Both the position numbers and the translations under genes were made by a program. Positions 8,991-18,673 of a stretch of DNA of 64,000 bases are shown piece by piece. How positions within the stretch are numbered: the stretch's first letter is position 1; every line of letters begins with the position of its first letter. The stretch is from positions 2,790,001 to 2,854,000 of the forward strand of contig NZ_CP049246.1 of NCBI RefSeq assembly GCF_011046555.1, given 5' to 3'. The notes under the pieces were generated by a model, which was given only the letters and a program-made list of their open reading frames with translations, had not been told where the DNA came from and made no database searches. This DNA comes from Sphingobacterium lactis. Lineage in GTDB: Bacteria > Bacteroidota > Bacteroidia > Sphingobacteriales > Sphingobacteriaceae.

Positions 8991-9713
8991 ATGATGGAGA
9001 ACACAGAAGGACAGGCAAAACCTCAATTTTCATTTGCCGAAGGCGAAGTGCTATTGATCGATAAGCCTTTGACATGGACGAGTTTTGATGTTGTTGGGAA
9101 ATTACGTAACAGCATTAAGCCAATGAAAGTGAAGGTTGGCCATGCCGGTACGCTAGATCCGTTGGCGACAGGCCTTTTGATCGTCTGCACGGGAAAGATG
9201 ACCAAGCAGATCGATGGTTTTCAGGCAGAGGACAAGGAATACACCGGGACGATTACTTTAGGGGGCAGCACGCCGTCCTACGACCTGGAGACCGCAGTCG
9301 ATGTCACCATGCCTACCGATTCCATTACCGAAGAAGCGATCTATGCGGCAGCAGCAACCTTTCTCGGTCCACAGGAACAATACCCGCCAGCACATTCGGC
9401 CATTAAGATCGGTGGTGAGCGCGTGTATGAAAAGGCACGGCGCGGCGAGCAGGTGGAATTGAAGGCACGTAAAGTGGATATCATGGCTTTTGATGTGGTG
9501 AAAATCGAGATGCCCGTGGTGCATTTCCGGATCAAATGCAGCAAAGGAACCTATATCCGTTCGATTGCCCATGACTTTGGGAAAGCCCTCGGAAATGTAG
9601 CGCACCTCTCCTCCCTCCGTCGGACCAAATCTGGCGATTTCGACGTGAAGGATGCGTGGGACCTGCAGGAATTGATAAACCACGTAAGAGAACAGAAAAA
9701 TCAAGTAGTATAA
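8991..9713 (+). CDS. truB: tRNA pseudouridine(55) synthase TruB
   Basis: Makes pseudouridine 55 in the T loop of tRNAs. The catalytic Asp is in VGHAGTLDPLATGLL near residue 57, and the family motif KCSKGTYIRSIAHDFG lies near residue 180. The length of 240 is on the short side, as in Bacteroidota enzymes lacking a full PUA domain. The start could be the first or second Met (ATGATGGAG). It lies 18 bp upstream of ribF, a conserved pairing. Confidence 0.96.
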   Translation: MMENTEGQAKPQFSFAEGEVLLIDKPLTWTSFDVVGKLRNSIKPMKVKVGHAGTLDPLATGLLIVCTGKMTKQIDGFQAEDKEYTGTITLGGSTPSYDLETAVDVTMPTDSITEEAIYAAAATFLGPQEQYPPAHSAIKIGGERVYEKARRGEQVELKARKVDIMAFDVVKIEMPVVHFRIKCSKGTYIRSIAHDFGKALGNVAHLSSLRRTKSGDFDVKDAWDLQELINHVREQKNQVV

Positions 9714-9731
9714 CCTACTAATCAACTTATA

Positions 9732-10712
9732 ATGAAGATATACCGAAATCTAGAAGAGTTTCAACCTTTAGATTATGCCATAGTGACAATCGGAACCTTT
9801 GATGGTGTACATGTTGGTCACCAGAAAATTCTGAACAAGGTAACCGAATTGGCGAAGGATAATACCGGCGAGACGGTACTCCTGACGTTCTTCCCCCATC
9901 CCCGCTTAATCATCAATCCGGACGACGATTCCCTCCGCTTGATCAATGATATTGAAGAAAAAGTCGAACGCCTGGCCATTTCAGGTCTGGATCATTTGAT
10001 CATTACCCCTTTTACTCGCGATTTCTCCAACCAGACACCGGAGGAATACATTTCCAATGTATTGGTCAATAAGATCGGTTGCAAGAAGATTGTAATCGGG
10101 TATGACCACCATTTCGGGAAGGACCGGAAAGGGACGATCAAGGACCTGATCCACTATGCACAGATTTTTGATTACGGTGTTGACGAGATTCCGGAACAGG
10201 ATATCGAAGATGTTGCCGTATCCTCCACCCGGATCCGGGAGTCCCTGATCAAGGGTGATATCACCACAGCGAACAAATACTTGGGTTATCCTTTTGAGTT
10301 GACCGGAACTGTTATTAAGGGCGATCAGATAGGCCGCGAGATCGGATTTCCTACGGCTAATCTGCATGTGCATGAATCGCACAAGCTGATCCCTGCGTAC
10401 GGTATTTACGCCGTGGAAGTGGAAATTTACCCGAGGACCACAGAAATTGTAACCGGCGATTATATCCAACCCGCTCCAGAACGCATCGCGAAAGGCATGT
10501 GCTATATCGGAACCCGTCCTACCGTGGACGGCATGAACAGAAAGATCGAAGTCAACCTCCTCGATTTCAACGATGACCTCTATAGCAAGACCATCCGCGT
10601 GAAATTCCTGGAATTTATCCGTCACGATCAATGGTTCGAAAGCCTGGAACTGATGCAGGAACAGATCAAAAAAGATGAAGAAGCCATCCGTCAATTCTTT
10701 ACCACAAACTAA
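9732..10712 (+). CDS. ribF: Bifunctional riboflavin kinase / FAD synthetase
   Basis: Converts riboflavin to FMN and then to FAD. The N-terminal adenylyltransferase domain carries GTFDGVHVGHQ near residue 17 and the ISSTRIRE-type motif VSSTRIRESL near residue 160. The C-terminal flavokinase domain has GREIGFPTANL near residue 200 and the GMCYIGTRPTV stretch. At 326 residues it is full length. Downstream is a hairpin terminator at 10781-10812. Confidence 0.96.
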   Translation: MKIYRNLEEFQPLDYAIVTIGTFDGVHVGHQKILNKVTELAKDNTGETVLLTFFPHPRLIINPDDDSLRLINDIEEKVERLAISGLDHLIITPFTRDFSNQTPEEYISNVLVNKIGCKKIVIGYDHHFGKDRKGTIKDLIHYAQIFDYGVDEIPEQDIEDVAVSSTRIRESLIKGDITTANKYLGYPFELTGTVIKGDQIGREIGFPTANLHVHESHKLIPAYGIYAVEVEIYPRTTEIVTGDYIQPAPERIAKGMCYIGTRPTVDGMNRKIEVNLLDFNDDLYSKTIRVKFLEFIRHDQWFESLELMQEQIKKDEEAIRQFFTTN

Positions 10713-10780
10713 ACAAAAACAGAAAGGATAAGATAGCCCAAACTATACAACGGCTCTCATTCTCCTCAATAAAATAAAAG

Positions 10781-10818
10781 GAAAGCCCCGAGCAAAACTG
10801 CTCGGGGCTTTCTTATGT
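10781..10818. terminator. Intrinsic terminator after ribF
   Basis: A 13-bp perfect stem GAAAGCCCCGAGC / GCTCGGGGCTTTC with a 6-nt loop. The rest of the gap to bshB1 (to about 11002) is AT-rich with no gene seen. Confidence 0.8.
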
Positions 10819-11002
10819 TTTTATTTAAGTAAAACATATAAGACGTTAAAAATCAATAGAATTTAAGAATTAACCATAAGCATATGATCGAGAATCAACC
10901 TGTCTTTTCATCTCCATTCTATCGCTAAACTCTTTCAAATGTCAATCCTCTTCACCCATACTCACCCTTCCTATCTCACATCTCATATCTCAAATCTAAA
11001 CT

Positions 11003-11722
11003 CTATATTAAGTCAAATATATCCTTCACCCCCAATATCTTTCTACTGGTAAATCCTTCGGCATACTTCACCTGTATCGATCTGCCAAATTCGCTTGCTC
11101 TGGCTTTTGTGGATTCCATAAAATCTGGATTAGAAATATACGTCTGTGGTTCGTCATCGGCAAAACCAACATTGAACTGAGAGGTGTATGCCAGGATAGA
11201 TTTTTCCTTGATCGCCCAATATGGGGTGATATCGATCAGGATATCGGGTTGTATATATTTATCCTGTACCAATTGCAGCTGCAACCGTGGACGGAATGGT
11301 TCCTGAGCTTGTCCATCCAATTCGGTCTCGATGCGTCGCAATCCGGCAAGGAACAATGCATCATTCACCAATTTGCTGGCGCGGCCATGGTCTGGATGGC
11401 GATCGTCCAATGCGTTGGTGACAACGATTTCAGGTTGATATTTACGGATCGCACGGATGATGGCGAGCTGTTCTTCTTCTTTGTTCTCGAAAAAACCATC
11501 CCGTAGGAAAAGGTTTTCGCGGACCTGTACTCCTAATATTTCGGCTGCGGCATGTGCTTCCTGCAATCTAATTTCGGCGGTTCCGCGTGTTCCCAATTCG
11601 CCTTGGGTTAAATCGATGATCCCAACCTGTTTTCCTTCGGCAACATATTTGGCAATAATACCGCCAGCACCCAATTCGGCATCGTCAGGGTGAACGGTCA
11701 TTACTAATAAATCTAATTTCAT
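11003..11722 (-). CDS. bshB1: Bacillithiol biosynthesis deacetylase BshB1
   Basis: Deacetylates GlcNAc-malate to GlcN-malate, the second step of bacillithiol synthesis. The zinc-binding HPDDAE motif of the PIG-L/LmbE family lies at residues 11-16, and a second cluster DDRHPDHGRAS near residue 110 supplies further ligands. I chose the Met giving MKLDLLVMTVHPDD, as in characterised BshB1 proteins; an in-frame Met seven codons upstream exists. It indicates that bacillithiol is the low-molecular-weight thiol here. The next upstream minus-strand gene is a thiol peroxidase, 46 bp away. Confidence 0.93.
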   Translation of the reverse strand: MKLDLLVMTVHPDDAELGAGGIIAKYVAEGKQVGIIDLTQGELGTRGTAEIRLQEAHAAAEILGVQVRENLFLRDGFFENKEEEQLAIIRAIRKYQPEIVVTNALDDRHPDHGRASKLVNDALFLAGLRRIETELDGQAQEPFRPRLQLQLVQDKYIQPDILIDITPYWAIKEKSILAYTSQFNVGFADDEPQTYISNPDFMESTKARASEFGRSIQVKYAEGFTSRKILGVKDIFDLI

Positions 11723-11768
11723 GGGCATGTGTATTTTGTACAATACACAAAAGTACGAAAAAGAAAGG

Positions 11769-12269
11769 CTAACCTTTGTCGTAAAGCAGTTGCTCGATAC
11801 GATTGTGGACTTTCTTTGACATTGGGCTGGTCATGGAGTAGAAATGGTCGACTACCTCTCCCTTTTTATTGACCAGGTATTTGTGGAAGTTCCAGAAGGG
11901 CACTGTACCCACTTTTCCGTTTTCTTTGATATCCGTCAGGTATCTGTATAATGGATCTGTGAACTCCCCCTTGACATGGATGCGCTTAAATACCGGAAAG
12001 GAGATCTGTCGGTTTACCCGGCAATAGGTTTCCAGTGTCCGGCCCGTTAGAGGTTCCTGATTCCGGAAATCATTGGACGGAAATGCCAGGATCTCAAGCC
12101 CCTGCTCGCGATAGCGCTTGTACAGATTTTCCAGTGACTTAAATTGTTTATTGAAAAAACAACGCGATGCTGTGTTTACAATTAATAAGACCTTTCCTTC
12201 GAAATCGCGCAATGATTTCTTCTGTCCGCTAAACTCCAAAACTTCATAATCATAAACTGTTTTATTCAT
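11769..12269 (-). CDS. Glutathione peroxidase family protein
   Basis: Thiol peroxidase of the GPx fold, 166 residues. The peroxidatic Cys is Cys37 in NTASRCFFN. The second motif reads FPSNDFRNQEP, where many family members have FPCNQFxxQEP: the position of the catalytic Gln is Asp, and the Cys in FPC is Ser. The third motif WNFHKYLV keeps Trp and Asn. FPSND variants exist in other bacteria, so this is probably an active subtype using thioredoxin or another thiol, not glutathione. Located just upstream of bshB1 on the same strand. Confidence 0.88.
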   Translation of the reverse strand: MNKTVYDYEVLEFSGQKKSLRDFEGKVLLIVNTASRCFFNKQFKSLENLYKRYREQGLEILAFPSNDFRNQEPLTGRTLETYCRVNRQISFPVFKRIHVKGEFTDPLYRYLTDIKENGKVGTVPFWNFHKYLVNKKGEVVDHFYSMTSPMSKKVHNRIEQLLYDKG

Positions 12270-12280
12270 AAATTCAGTAT

Positions 12281-12928
12281 TTAAGGTTTTCTCATTGGCC
12301 GCGAACGTTCGTATTCGCGAATTATGTTTTCAATCTCATAGTCTTCTTGAGGATCGTAGGTGCTTTTTAAATTATGGCCGAAGATCTTGGCTACGCCTTG
12401 GTACACGAAAGCGGATATCCCTCCTTTCATATCTTTCACCAAATCGTAACTGGTGTTTCCGGTCTGTCTTTCGATCAGTTTTATCAATATTTTCCCTTGG
12501 GAAACACTGAGGTTTTTAACCTCAGAGGTGATCTTTTCCTTGATTTCGCGCTCACATTCCTTTATGAGCCTTTTTTCTTCACGGCTGGAATTGGCCAATG
12601 CGAGATCACGGTCCAATTGCTCATACCGTTTCTGCGCATAAATGGCATACGGCAACACGCGGATTACATTCCTGCGCAGGCGCAGGTACTTCTGCCGTTC
12701 ATCCTCTGTCTTGAAATTCCGGCGGCCATAGACAACTACCTCTTCAATGGGGAACCAGGGCACCACTTCGCCATTGTCTAACGTCGTGGTTGCATAATGA
12801 TCAACAACCTCAGGTTTTCCACCTCCATATTGTGGTTTCTGCAAGGACTGCGCCTTTCCCATGGTCAGGGAAAAAGTCACCAGTACAAGCGCTACGAACC
12901 ACTTTTTTAGACTTCCACACATCATCAA
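12281..12928 (-). CDS. DUF4294 domain-containing exported protein
   Basis: A 215-residue protein with a signal peptide (MMMCGSLKKWFVALVLVTFSLTMGKA, cleavage near residue 26; starts at any of three adjacent Met codons). The mature part has IEEVVVYGRRNFKTEDERQKY, the DUF4294 core typical of Bacteroidota, followed by a charged helical region. It lies 11 bp upstream of the glutathione peroxidase gene on the same strand, so the three minus-strand genes down to bshB1 may be one transcript. No function is known. Confidence 0.88.
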   Translation of the reverse strand: MMMCGSLKKWFVALVLVTFSLTMGKAQSLQKPQYGGGKPEVVDHYATTTLDNGEVVPWFPIEEVVVYGRRNFKTEDERQKYLRLRRNVIRVLPYAIYAQKRYEQLDRDLALANSSREEKRLIKECEREIKEKITSEVKNLSVSQGKILIKLIERQTGNTSYDLVKDMKGGISAFVYQGVAKIFGHNLKSTYDPQEDYEIENIIREYERSRPMRKP

Positions 12929-13067
12929 ATTATTAAACCCTATCCGTTAAATGTTTAAAATTATTCCGTATATTTATATTTTACCAGAGAACATCAAATC
13001 CTCTGGATTTCGAACACTTAAATATAACAAAAATAAAATTATTTTATATAGATAGCAGGGCATTTTT

Positions 13068-15272
13068 ATGGAAGAATATGTGATTGATATTGAGGCTGAA
13101 AATAAGGAAATCCGTAAAAGATATAGAGCATTGTTACGCGCGTGTAAACCCACGCTTCAAAAAGGCGATAAGCAGCAGATCCGTAAGGCCTTTGATTTGG
13201 CCCTGGAGAGCCATAAAGATATGCGCCGGAAGTCGGGTGAGCCGTACATTTACCATCCCATCGCGGTAGCCCAGATTGCTGCCGAAGAGATCGGCTTGGG
13301 AACTACCTCTATTGTCTGTGCATTGCTACATGATGTCGTTGAAGATACCAGTGTTACCTTACAGGATATCGAGGAGCAGTTCGGCAAGAAAGTCGTGCGC
13401 ATCATCGATGGCCTGACCAAGATATCGGGCATCTTCGACCCCAACAGTTCCATGCAGGCGGAAAATTTCCGGAAGATGTTGCTGACCCTGGCGGACGATG
13501 TCCGGGTGATCCTCATCAAATTGGCCGATAGGCTGCACAACATGCGCACCATGGAGTTCATGGCCCGCCATAAGCAGTTGAAAATCGCTTCGGAAACAAG
13601 TTATTTATATGCACCCCTCGCCCACCGCCTGGGGTTGTATGCCATTAAGTCGGAATTGGAAGATCTGTCCATGAAATTCACCGACCCGGATACCTATAAA
13701 TTCATTGCCAAGAAGCTGAACGAAAAGAAAGCCGAGCGCGAAAAGTTTATCGTCGATTTCGTAACACCAATTCAGGAGATCCTGGCCGATGAAGGGATTC
13801 ATGCTTCCGTGTTCGGGCGTCCCAAATCCATCCATTCCATTTGGAACAAGATGCGCAAGAAGTCCATTCCGTTTGAGGAAGTGTATGATCTTTTTGCCAT
13901 CCGGATCATTATCGATACGGACGATGAAAAGGAAAAGACCGAATGTTGGAAGGTATATTCCATTGTGACGGATTTGTACCGTCCGAATCCCGATCGCCTG
14001 CGCGATTGGATTTCTTCCCCTAAGGCTAATGGTTACGAGTCCCTGCATACTACCGTAATGGGACCCCGCGGCCAGTGGGTGGAAGTGCAGATCCGGACAC
14101 GCCGCATGAACGAGATTGCAGAAAAGGGCTTTGCGGCCCACTGGAAATATAAAGAATCCAACTCAGACAACGGTCTGGATCAGTGGATCCAGAAAGTGCG
14201 GGATATCCTGAGCAATCCGGAGTCCAATGCCATGGATTTTGTGGATGACTTCAAGATGAACCTCTTCTCGGATGAGATCTTCATCTTTACCCCCAAAGGG
14301 ACATTGGTGCAGCTGCCGAACGGAGCAACAGCCCTCGATTTTGCCTTTGAGATCCATACGGACATCGGTGCGACTTGTATCGGTGCCAAGGTAAACCACA
14401 AGTTGGTGCCGTTGAGCCATGAGCTGCAGAACGGTGACCAGGTGGAAATCATTACGTCCAGCAAGCAGACACCGAAAGAAGACTGGTTGAACTTTGTGGT
14501 GACCGCCAAGGCGAAATCCAAGATCAAATCCTCCCTGAAAGAGGAAAAGAGAAAGGTAGCCGAAGACGGCAAGGAAATCCTCGAGCGCAAGTTGAAATCG
14601 CTGAAGATTACCTACAATACCGAGAATATCAATAAGATTTCCAATTTCTTCAAGTACCCAAGTTCTCAGGAACTGTTCTATAATGTTGCAAAGGGTACGA
14701 TCGATATCAAGAATCTGCGTGATTTCGTTGCCAATGAACGTTCAGAGGATGCCAACCAGAACCAATTCCAGTCCCATATCAACGGGCTGGTGGAGAAAAT
14801 CAACAAGAAGGATGACACCATCCTGATCGGGGATGATTTCCAAAAGGTGGATTATACGTTGGCACCTTGTTGTAACCCGATTCCGGGTGATGATATCTTC
14901 GGTTTCCTTACGGTCAACGACGGCATTAAGATCCACCGGACAAGCTGTCCGAACGCCTCCAAGCTGATGGCCAATTACGGCTACCGGATCCTGAAGGCGA
15001 AATGGGCATCGCTACATAACAATGTGGCCTTCCTGACCGGCTTGAAGATTGTGGGGATCGATGATGTGGGTTTGGTAAACAAGATTACCACCATCATCTC
15101 GCAGGACTTCAAGGTGAACATCCGTTCGCTTTCCATCTCCAGTAACGAGGGGATCTTCGATGGGGACATTATGGTCTTTGTGAACGATACGGCGCAATTG
15201 GACAGCTTGATCAAGCACCTGAAACAGATTCCAGGGATTACGGGCGTGACGCGATACGAATCAGAGAACTAA
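13068..15272 (+). CDS. RelA/SpoT family bifunctional (p)ppGpp synthetase/hydrolase
   Basis: Controls the stringent response alarmone level. In order: HD hydrolase domain (about residues 45-160, with HDVVEDT and the conserved RLHNMRTM), the synthetase domain (about 240-355, with YDLFAIRIII and GYESLHTTV), TGS domain (about 390-455), zinc-finger/helical region with CCNPIPGDDI, and a C-terminal ACT domain (about 655-734). Length 734 matches Rsh/SpoT enzymes. Both catalytic regions look intact, so a bifunctional enzyme is expected. Confidence 0.95.
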   Translation: MEEYVIDIEAENKEIRKRYRALLRACKPTLQKGDKQQIRKAFDLALESHKDMRRKSGEPYIYHPIAVAQIAAEEIGLGTTSIVCALLHDVVEDTSVTLQDIEEQFGKKVVRIIDGLTKISGIFDPNSSMQAENFRKMLLTLADDVRVILIKLADRLHNMRTMEFMARHKQLKIASETSYLYAPLAHRLGLYAIKSELEDLSMKFTDPDTYKFIAKKLNEKKAEREKFIVDFVTPIQEILADEGIHASVFGRPKSIHSIWNKMRKKSIPFEEVYDLFAIRIIIDTDDEKEKTECWKVYSIVTDLYRPNPDRLRDWISSPKANGYESLHTTVMGPRGQWVEVQIRTRRMNEIAEKGFAAHWKYKESNSDNGLDQWIQKVRDILSNPESNAMDFVDDFKMNLFSDEIFIFTPKGTLVQLPNGATALDFAFEIHTDIGATCIGAKVNHKLVPLSHELQNGDQVEIITSSKQTPKEDWLNFVVTAKAKSKIKSSLKEEKRKVAEDGKEILERKLKSLKITYNTENINKISNFFKYPSSQELFYNVAKGTIDIKNLRDFVANERSEDANQNQFQSHINGLVEKINKKDDTILIGDDFQKVDYTLAPCCNPIPGDDIFGFLTVNDGIKIHRTSCPNASKLMANYGYRILKAKWASLHNNVAFLTGLKIVGIDDVGLVNKITTIISQDFKVNIRSLSISSNEGIFDGDIMVFVNDTAQLDSLIKHLKQIPGITGVTRYESEN

Positions 15273-15322
15273 AGACTTACAAGCCATTGACAAATGTTTC
15301 GGGTAAAACCGTTAGAAAATGG

Positions 15323-15330
15323 TAAATTTG
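15323..15330 (+). promoter_or_regulatory. Candidate -7 promoter element of the Fur-family gene
   Basis: TAAATTTG fits TAnnTTTG and lies 22 bp before the start codon; a TTTC at 15297-15300 is a weak -33 candidate. Confidence 0.4.
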
Positions 15331-15352
15331 AATTTTAAAAGAGGAATACCTA

Positions 15353-15847
15353 ATGAGACAAGGTGAAAATTACGAAACCGTAAAAAAGATTTTTGAGGCC
15401 TATCTTGAAAACAAGAACTTAAGGAAGACCCCAGAGCGCTATGCCATTCTTGAAGAGATCTATTCTCGGAACGACCACTTCGATGTCGAATCGTTGTACA
15501 TTCACATGAAGAATAAGAAATACCGCGTAAGTCGTGCTACGGTCTACAATACCCTGGAGTTGTTGGTTTCCTGTGACCTGGTGACCAAACATCAGTTCGG
15601 CAGGAACATGGCGCAGTTCGAAAAGTCTTATGGTTACAAGCAGCATGACCACGTGATCTGCATCGAGTGCAACAAGGTGGTTGAATTCTGCGATCCCCGC
15701 ATTCACCAAATCCAGTCGATGATTGGGGACCTGTTGAATTTCGACATCAAGCACCACTCCCTGAACCTGTATGGCATCTGTGCAGATTGCCGCAAGAGCA
15801 AGAATGCTCCTGAGCAGGCACCAAAGGAAGCAGTAATTTCAAATTAA
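15353..15847 (+). CDS. Fur family transcriptional regulator
   Basis: Metal-dependent repressor of 164 residues. The N-terminal winged helix includes [14 protein letters not shown] and the recognition helix [13 protein letters not shown]. The C-terminal dimerisation part has [15 protein letters not shown] and CADCRKS, giving the two CxxC pairs of the structural zinc site. Whether it senses iron, zinc, manganese or peroxide cannot be told from sequence. It is an obvious candidate regulator for the heme operon at 33.8-42.4 kb. A strong hairpin follows. Confidence 0.93.
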   Translation: MRQGENYETVKKIFEAYLENKNLRKTPERYAILEEIYSRNDHFDVESLYIHMKNKKYRVSRATVYNTLELLVSCDLVTKHQFGRNMAQFEKSYGYKQHDHVICIECNKVVEFCDPRIHQIQSMIGDLLNFDIKHHSLNLYGICADCRKSKNAPEQAPKEAVISN

Positions 15848-15879
15848 TTTAACATTCGGATAATTAATATATACCTTTG

Positions 15880-15921
15880 TTCGGAAAAAGGCACTGATGA
15901 CCTTTTTCCGAATTTTTTTTT
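15880..15921 (+). terminator. Intrinsic terminator between the Fur-family gene and purA
   Basis: Perfect 12-bp stem TTCGGAAAAAGG / CCTTTTTCCGAA, 9-nt loop, followed by nine T residues. A TAnnTTTG match (TACCTTTG, 15872-15879) sits immediately upstream, so this hairpin may alternatively lie in the purA leader. Confidence 0.85.
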
Positions 15922-15973
15922 GATTCGAGGAACAAACAAATAAAATTTTAACAAATAAATTTCAAGTAATACT

Positions 15974-17245
15974 ATGCAAGTTGATGTGCTTTTGGGTTTG
16001 CAATGGGGTGATGAAGGAAAAGGGAAAATCGTTGATGTTTTTTGTCCAAAATATGATTTGATCGCCCGTTTTCAAGGTGGACCAAATGCAGGACATACAT
16101 TAGAGTTTGACAACAAGAAATTTGTATTGAACACTATCCCATCCGGGATCTTCAACGAAGACACACTGAACCTGATCGGGAACGGCGTTGTTATCGATCC
16201 GATCATCCTGAAAAGAGAATTGGATAATCTAAAGGCTGCCGGTTTCGACCCGGTTGGAAAAGGAAATCTGGTGATTGCCCGTAAGGCACACTTGATCCTG
16301 CCGACGCACCAATTATTGGATGCGGCATCTGAATCAAATATGGGTGCAGGTAAGATCGGTTCTACCTTAAAAGGTATCGGTCCAACTTATATGGATAAAA
16401 CAGGTCGTAACGGTCTTCGCGTTGGGGATACTACCCTTCCGGATTTTATGGAGCGCTACGAAAAACTGAAGCAGAAACACTTGTCCATGCTTTCCCATTA
16501 TGGCGAAATTCCTGACTTCTCTGAAAAGGAACAAGCTTTCTTGGCTGCGATTGAATTCTTGAAATCCATTCCACATGTTGACTCGGAGCATTTGGTAAAC
16601 CAATATCTGAAAGACGGCAAACGTGTTTTGGCTGAAGGTGCACAAGGTACTTTATTGGACGTTGACTTTGGATCCTATCCATTCGTTACCTCTTCCAATA
16701 CCACAACTGCTGGTGCATGTACTGGTTTGGGTATCGCGCCGAATAAGATCGGTGAGGTATTCGGTATTTTCAAGGCTTATGCAACACGTGTCGGTGGAGG
16801 TCCTTTCCCTACGGAACTGGAAGATGAAACCGGTGAGAAATTGCGTCAATTGGGTCATGAGTTCGGTGCTACCACAGGTCGTGCCCGTCGTACGGGTTGG
16901 ATTGACCTTCCAGCATTGAAATATGCCATCATGATCAACGGTGTGACCGAATTGATTATGATGAAAGCGGACGTTTTGGATACCTTCGAAAAGATCTACG
17001 TTTGTACACACTATAATTACCAGGGCGAACAAATCGATTACATGCCGTATGAGATCATTACACACAAGCCTGAGCCGGTATTGAAGGAACTTCAGGGTTG
17101 GAATACAGACTTGACCGGTATTCAAAGTAAGGATGAGATTCCTGCAGCATTGGCGGATTATATCGCTTACCTGGAGCAGGAGTTGAACGTACCTATTAAA
17201 TATCTATCCGTAGGTCCAGATCGTAAGCAAACGATCGTATTGTAA
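15974..17245 (+). CDS. purA: Adenylosuccinate synthetase
   Basis: Joins IMP and aspartate using GTP, the first committed step to AMP. The GTP-binding N-terminus GLQWGDEGKGKIVD and QGGPNAGHT are present, as are the ATTGRARRTGWIDLPALKYA region and the C-terminal LSVGPDRKQTIVL. Length 423 is standard. It is followed after 5 bp by pabB, suggesting cotranscription. Confidence 0.97.
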   Translation: MQVDVLLGLQWGDEGKGKIVDVFCPKYDLIARFQGGPNAGHTLEFDNKKFVLNTIPSGIFNEDTLNLIGNGVVIDPIILKRELDNLKAAGFDPVGKGNLVIARKAHLILPTHQLLDAASESNMGAGKIGSTLKGIGPTYMDKTGRNGLRVGDTTLPDFMERYEKLKQKHLSMLSHYGEIPDFSEKEQAFLAAIEFLKSIPHVDSEHLVNQYLKDGKRVLAEGAQGTLLDVDFGSYPFVTSSNTTTAGACTGLGIAPNKIGEVFGIFKAYATRVGGGPFPTELEDETGEKLRQLGHEFGATTGRARRTGWIDLPALKYAIMINGVTELIMMKADVLDTFEKIYVCTHYNYQGEQIDYMPYEIITHKPEPVLKELQGWNTDLTGIQSKDEIPAALADYIAYLEQELNVPIKYLSVGPDRKQTIVL

Positions 17246-17250
17246 GCAAT

Positions 17251-18534
17251 ATGGCAAAAGCCATTTTTGAAACCGATATTTCACATTTCCTGCTACAGGC
17301 CCTGCAGTGGTCTAAAGGATTTGATGTGGTTTGCCTGTTTCAATCGAATGGTTTTCAAGATCAATATTCGCGTGTAGACAGTCTGTTGGCCATTGGTGCC
17401 ACAGCTGAATGCTATGCAAAAGAGGGCGACGCCTTTGCCGCACTCGAAGATTTTAAATCCCGGTATCCCGAACAGGTGATCCCGGGATTTCTCAGTTATG
17501 ACCTCAAGAATGAAGTCGAGCAGATCGCGACATCCCACCCCAATCCGCTGGAATTTCCTGATGCCTATTTCTTCGTTCCGGCTATAACGATAGCCTTCAG
17601 TAAATGGTCCGTTGAAATAACGGCCGACAACCCGGCGGCCATTTTCGAGGAAATCCGTACAAGGGAAGTGTCCACAGAGAAAAATACCTATACCGGCATG
17701 ATCACGCCAAGGATGGATCGCACACAGTATTTTTCCGCTTTTGGCCATATCCAACGGCACATCCAGCAGGGTGATATCTATGAAGCCAACCTGTGCCAGG
17801 AATTTTACGATGAAAATGCCGTGCTGAGTGATCCTGAAGCACTGTATATGGAATTGAATACCGTCTCTCCGACCCCATTCTCTTCTTTCTTCAAGATTCG
17901 CGACCATTACATCATCTCGGCATCACCGGAGCGCTTTCTGGCGAAACGTGGAAAAACCTTGATTTCCCAACCCATCAAAGGAACTGCCCCACGCGGGGAA
18001 ACAGCAAAGCAGGACCAGAAATTACGTGATAATCTCGCCAATAACCCGAAGGAAATTGCGGAGAATGTCATGATTGTTGATCTGGTGCGCAACGACCTCA
18101 CCCGGAGCGCTGTGCCCGGTACGGTCAAGGTCACCGAAAAACTGGGCATCTATACCTTTAAGCATGTCCATCAGATGATTTCAACAGTTTCCTGTGAAAT
18201 GGATCCGCAGTTATCGGATGTGGAGGTCATTAAGAACACCTTTCCGGCAGGTTCCATGACCGGAGCGCCCAAGATTTCGGCGATGAAGCTCTGCGATCAA
18301 TATGAAACATCCAGGCGTGGTGTGTATTCCGGTGCAATCGGTTATTTCGCTCCGTCCGGTGATTTTGACTTCAATGTAGTCATCCGTACCCTCCTGTACA
18401 ATAAAGCCAATGGCTACCTCTCCTTCCATACTGGTAGTGCCATTACGATTGATGCTGATCCTGCCTTTGAATTTGCAGAATGTTATACCAAAGCAAGTGC
18501 AATTTTAAAAGCATTAGGGCAAATCATTAAATAA
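17251..18534 (+). CDS. pabB: Aminodeoxychorismate synthase component I
   Basis: Chorismate-binding enzyme of 427 residues, converting chorismate and ammonia to aminodeoxychorismate for folate synthesis. The PIKGTAPRG motif has Lys where anthranilate synthases have Ala, which favours PabB over TrpE. Other conserved blocks are VDLVRNDLTR, FPAGSMTGAPKISAM and a C-terminal GSAITIDADPAFEFAE. Cotranscription with purA (5-bp gap) would couple purine and folate supply; that is inference. Confidence 0.92.
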   Translation: MAKAIFETDISHFLLQALQWSKGFDVVCLFQSNGFQDQYSRVDSLLAIGATAECYAKEGDAFAALEDFKSRYPEQVIPGFLSYDLKNEVEQIATSHPNPLEFPDAYFFVPAITIAFSKWSVEITADNPAAIFEEIRTREVSTEKNTYTGMITPRMDRTQYFSAFGHIQRHIQQGDIYEANLCQEFYDENAVLSDPEALYMELNTVSPTPFSSFFKIRDHYIISASPERFLAKRGKTLISQPIKGTAPRGETAKQDQKLRDNLANNPKEIAENVMIVDLVRNDLTRSAVPGTVKVTEKLGIYTFKHVHQMISTVSCEMDPQLSDVEVIKNTFPAGSMTGAPKISAMKLCDQYETSRRGVYSGAIGYFAPSGDFDFNVVIRTLLYNKANGYLSFHTGSAITIDADPAFEFAECYTKASAILKALGQIIK

Positions 18535-18673
18535 ATTCATCAGACATTCTGCATTTTAGCGTTATTTTTGCAATAAAATAGTTATATCATTAACATTTTG
18601 TTATTTTTGTGGTGATTATGAATCTTTGGTCCTCAGCTGGACGAAAGAACGATGTTTATTTTGTAGAAATTTA

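Noticed and set aside
18626..18673. Longer asnA start adding 16 residues
   Set aside because: The added residues are atypical of the family; MGRHILKREQ at 18674 gives the usual length.
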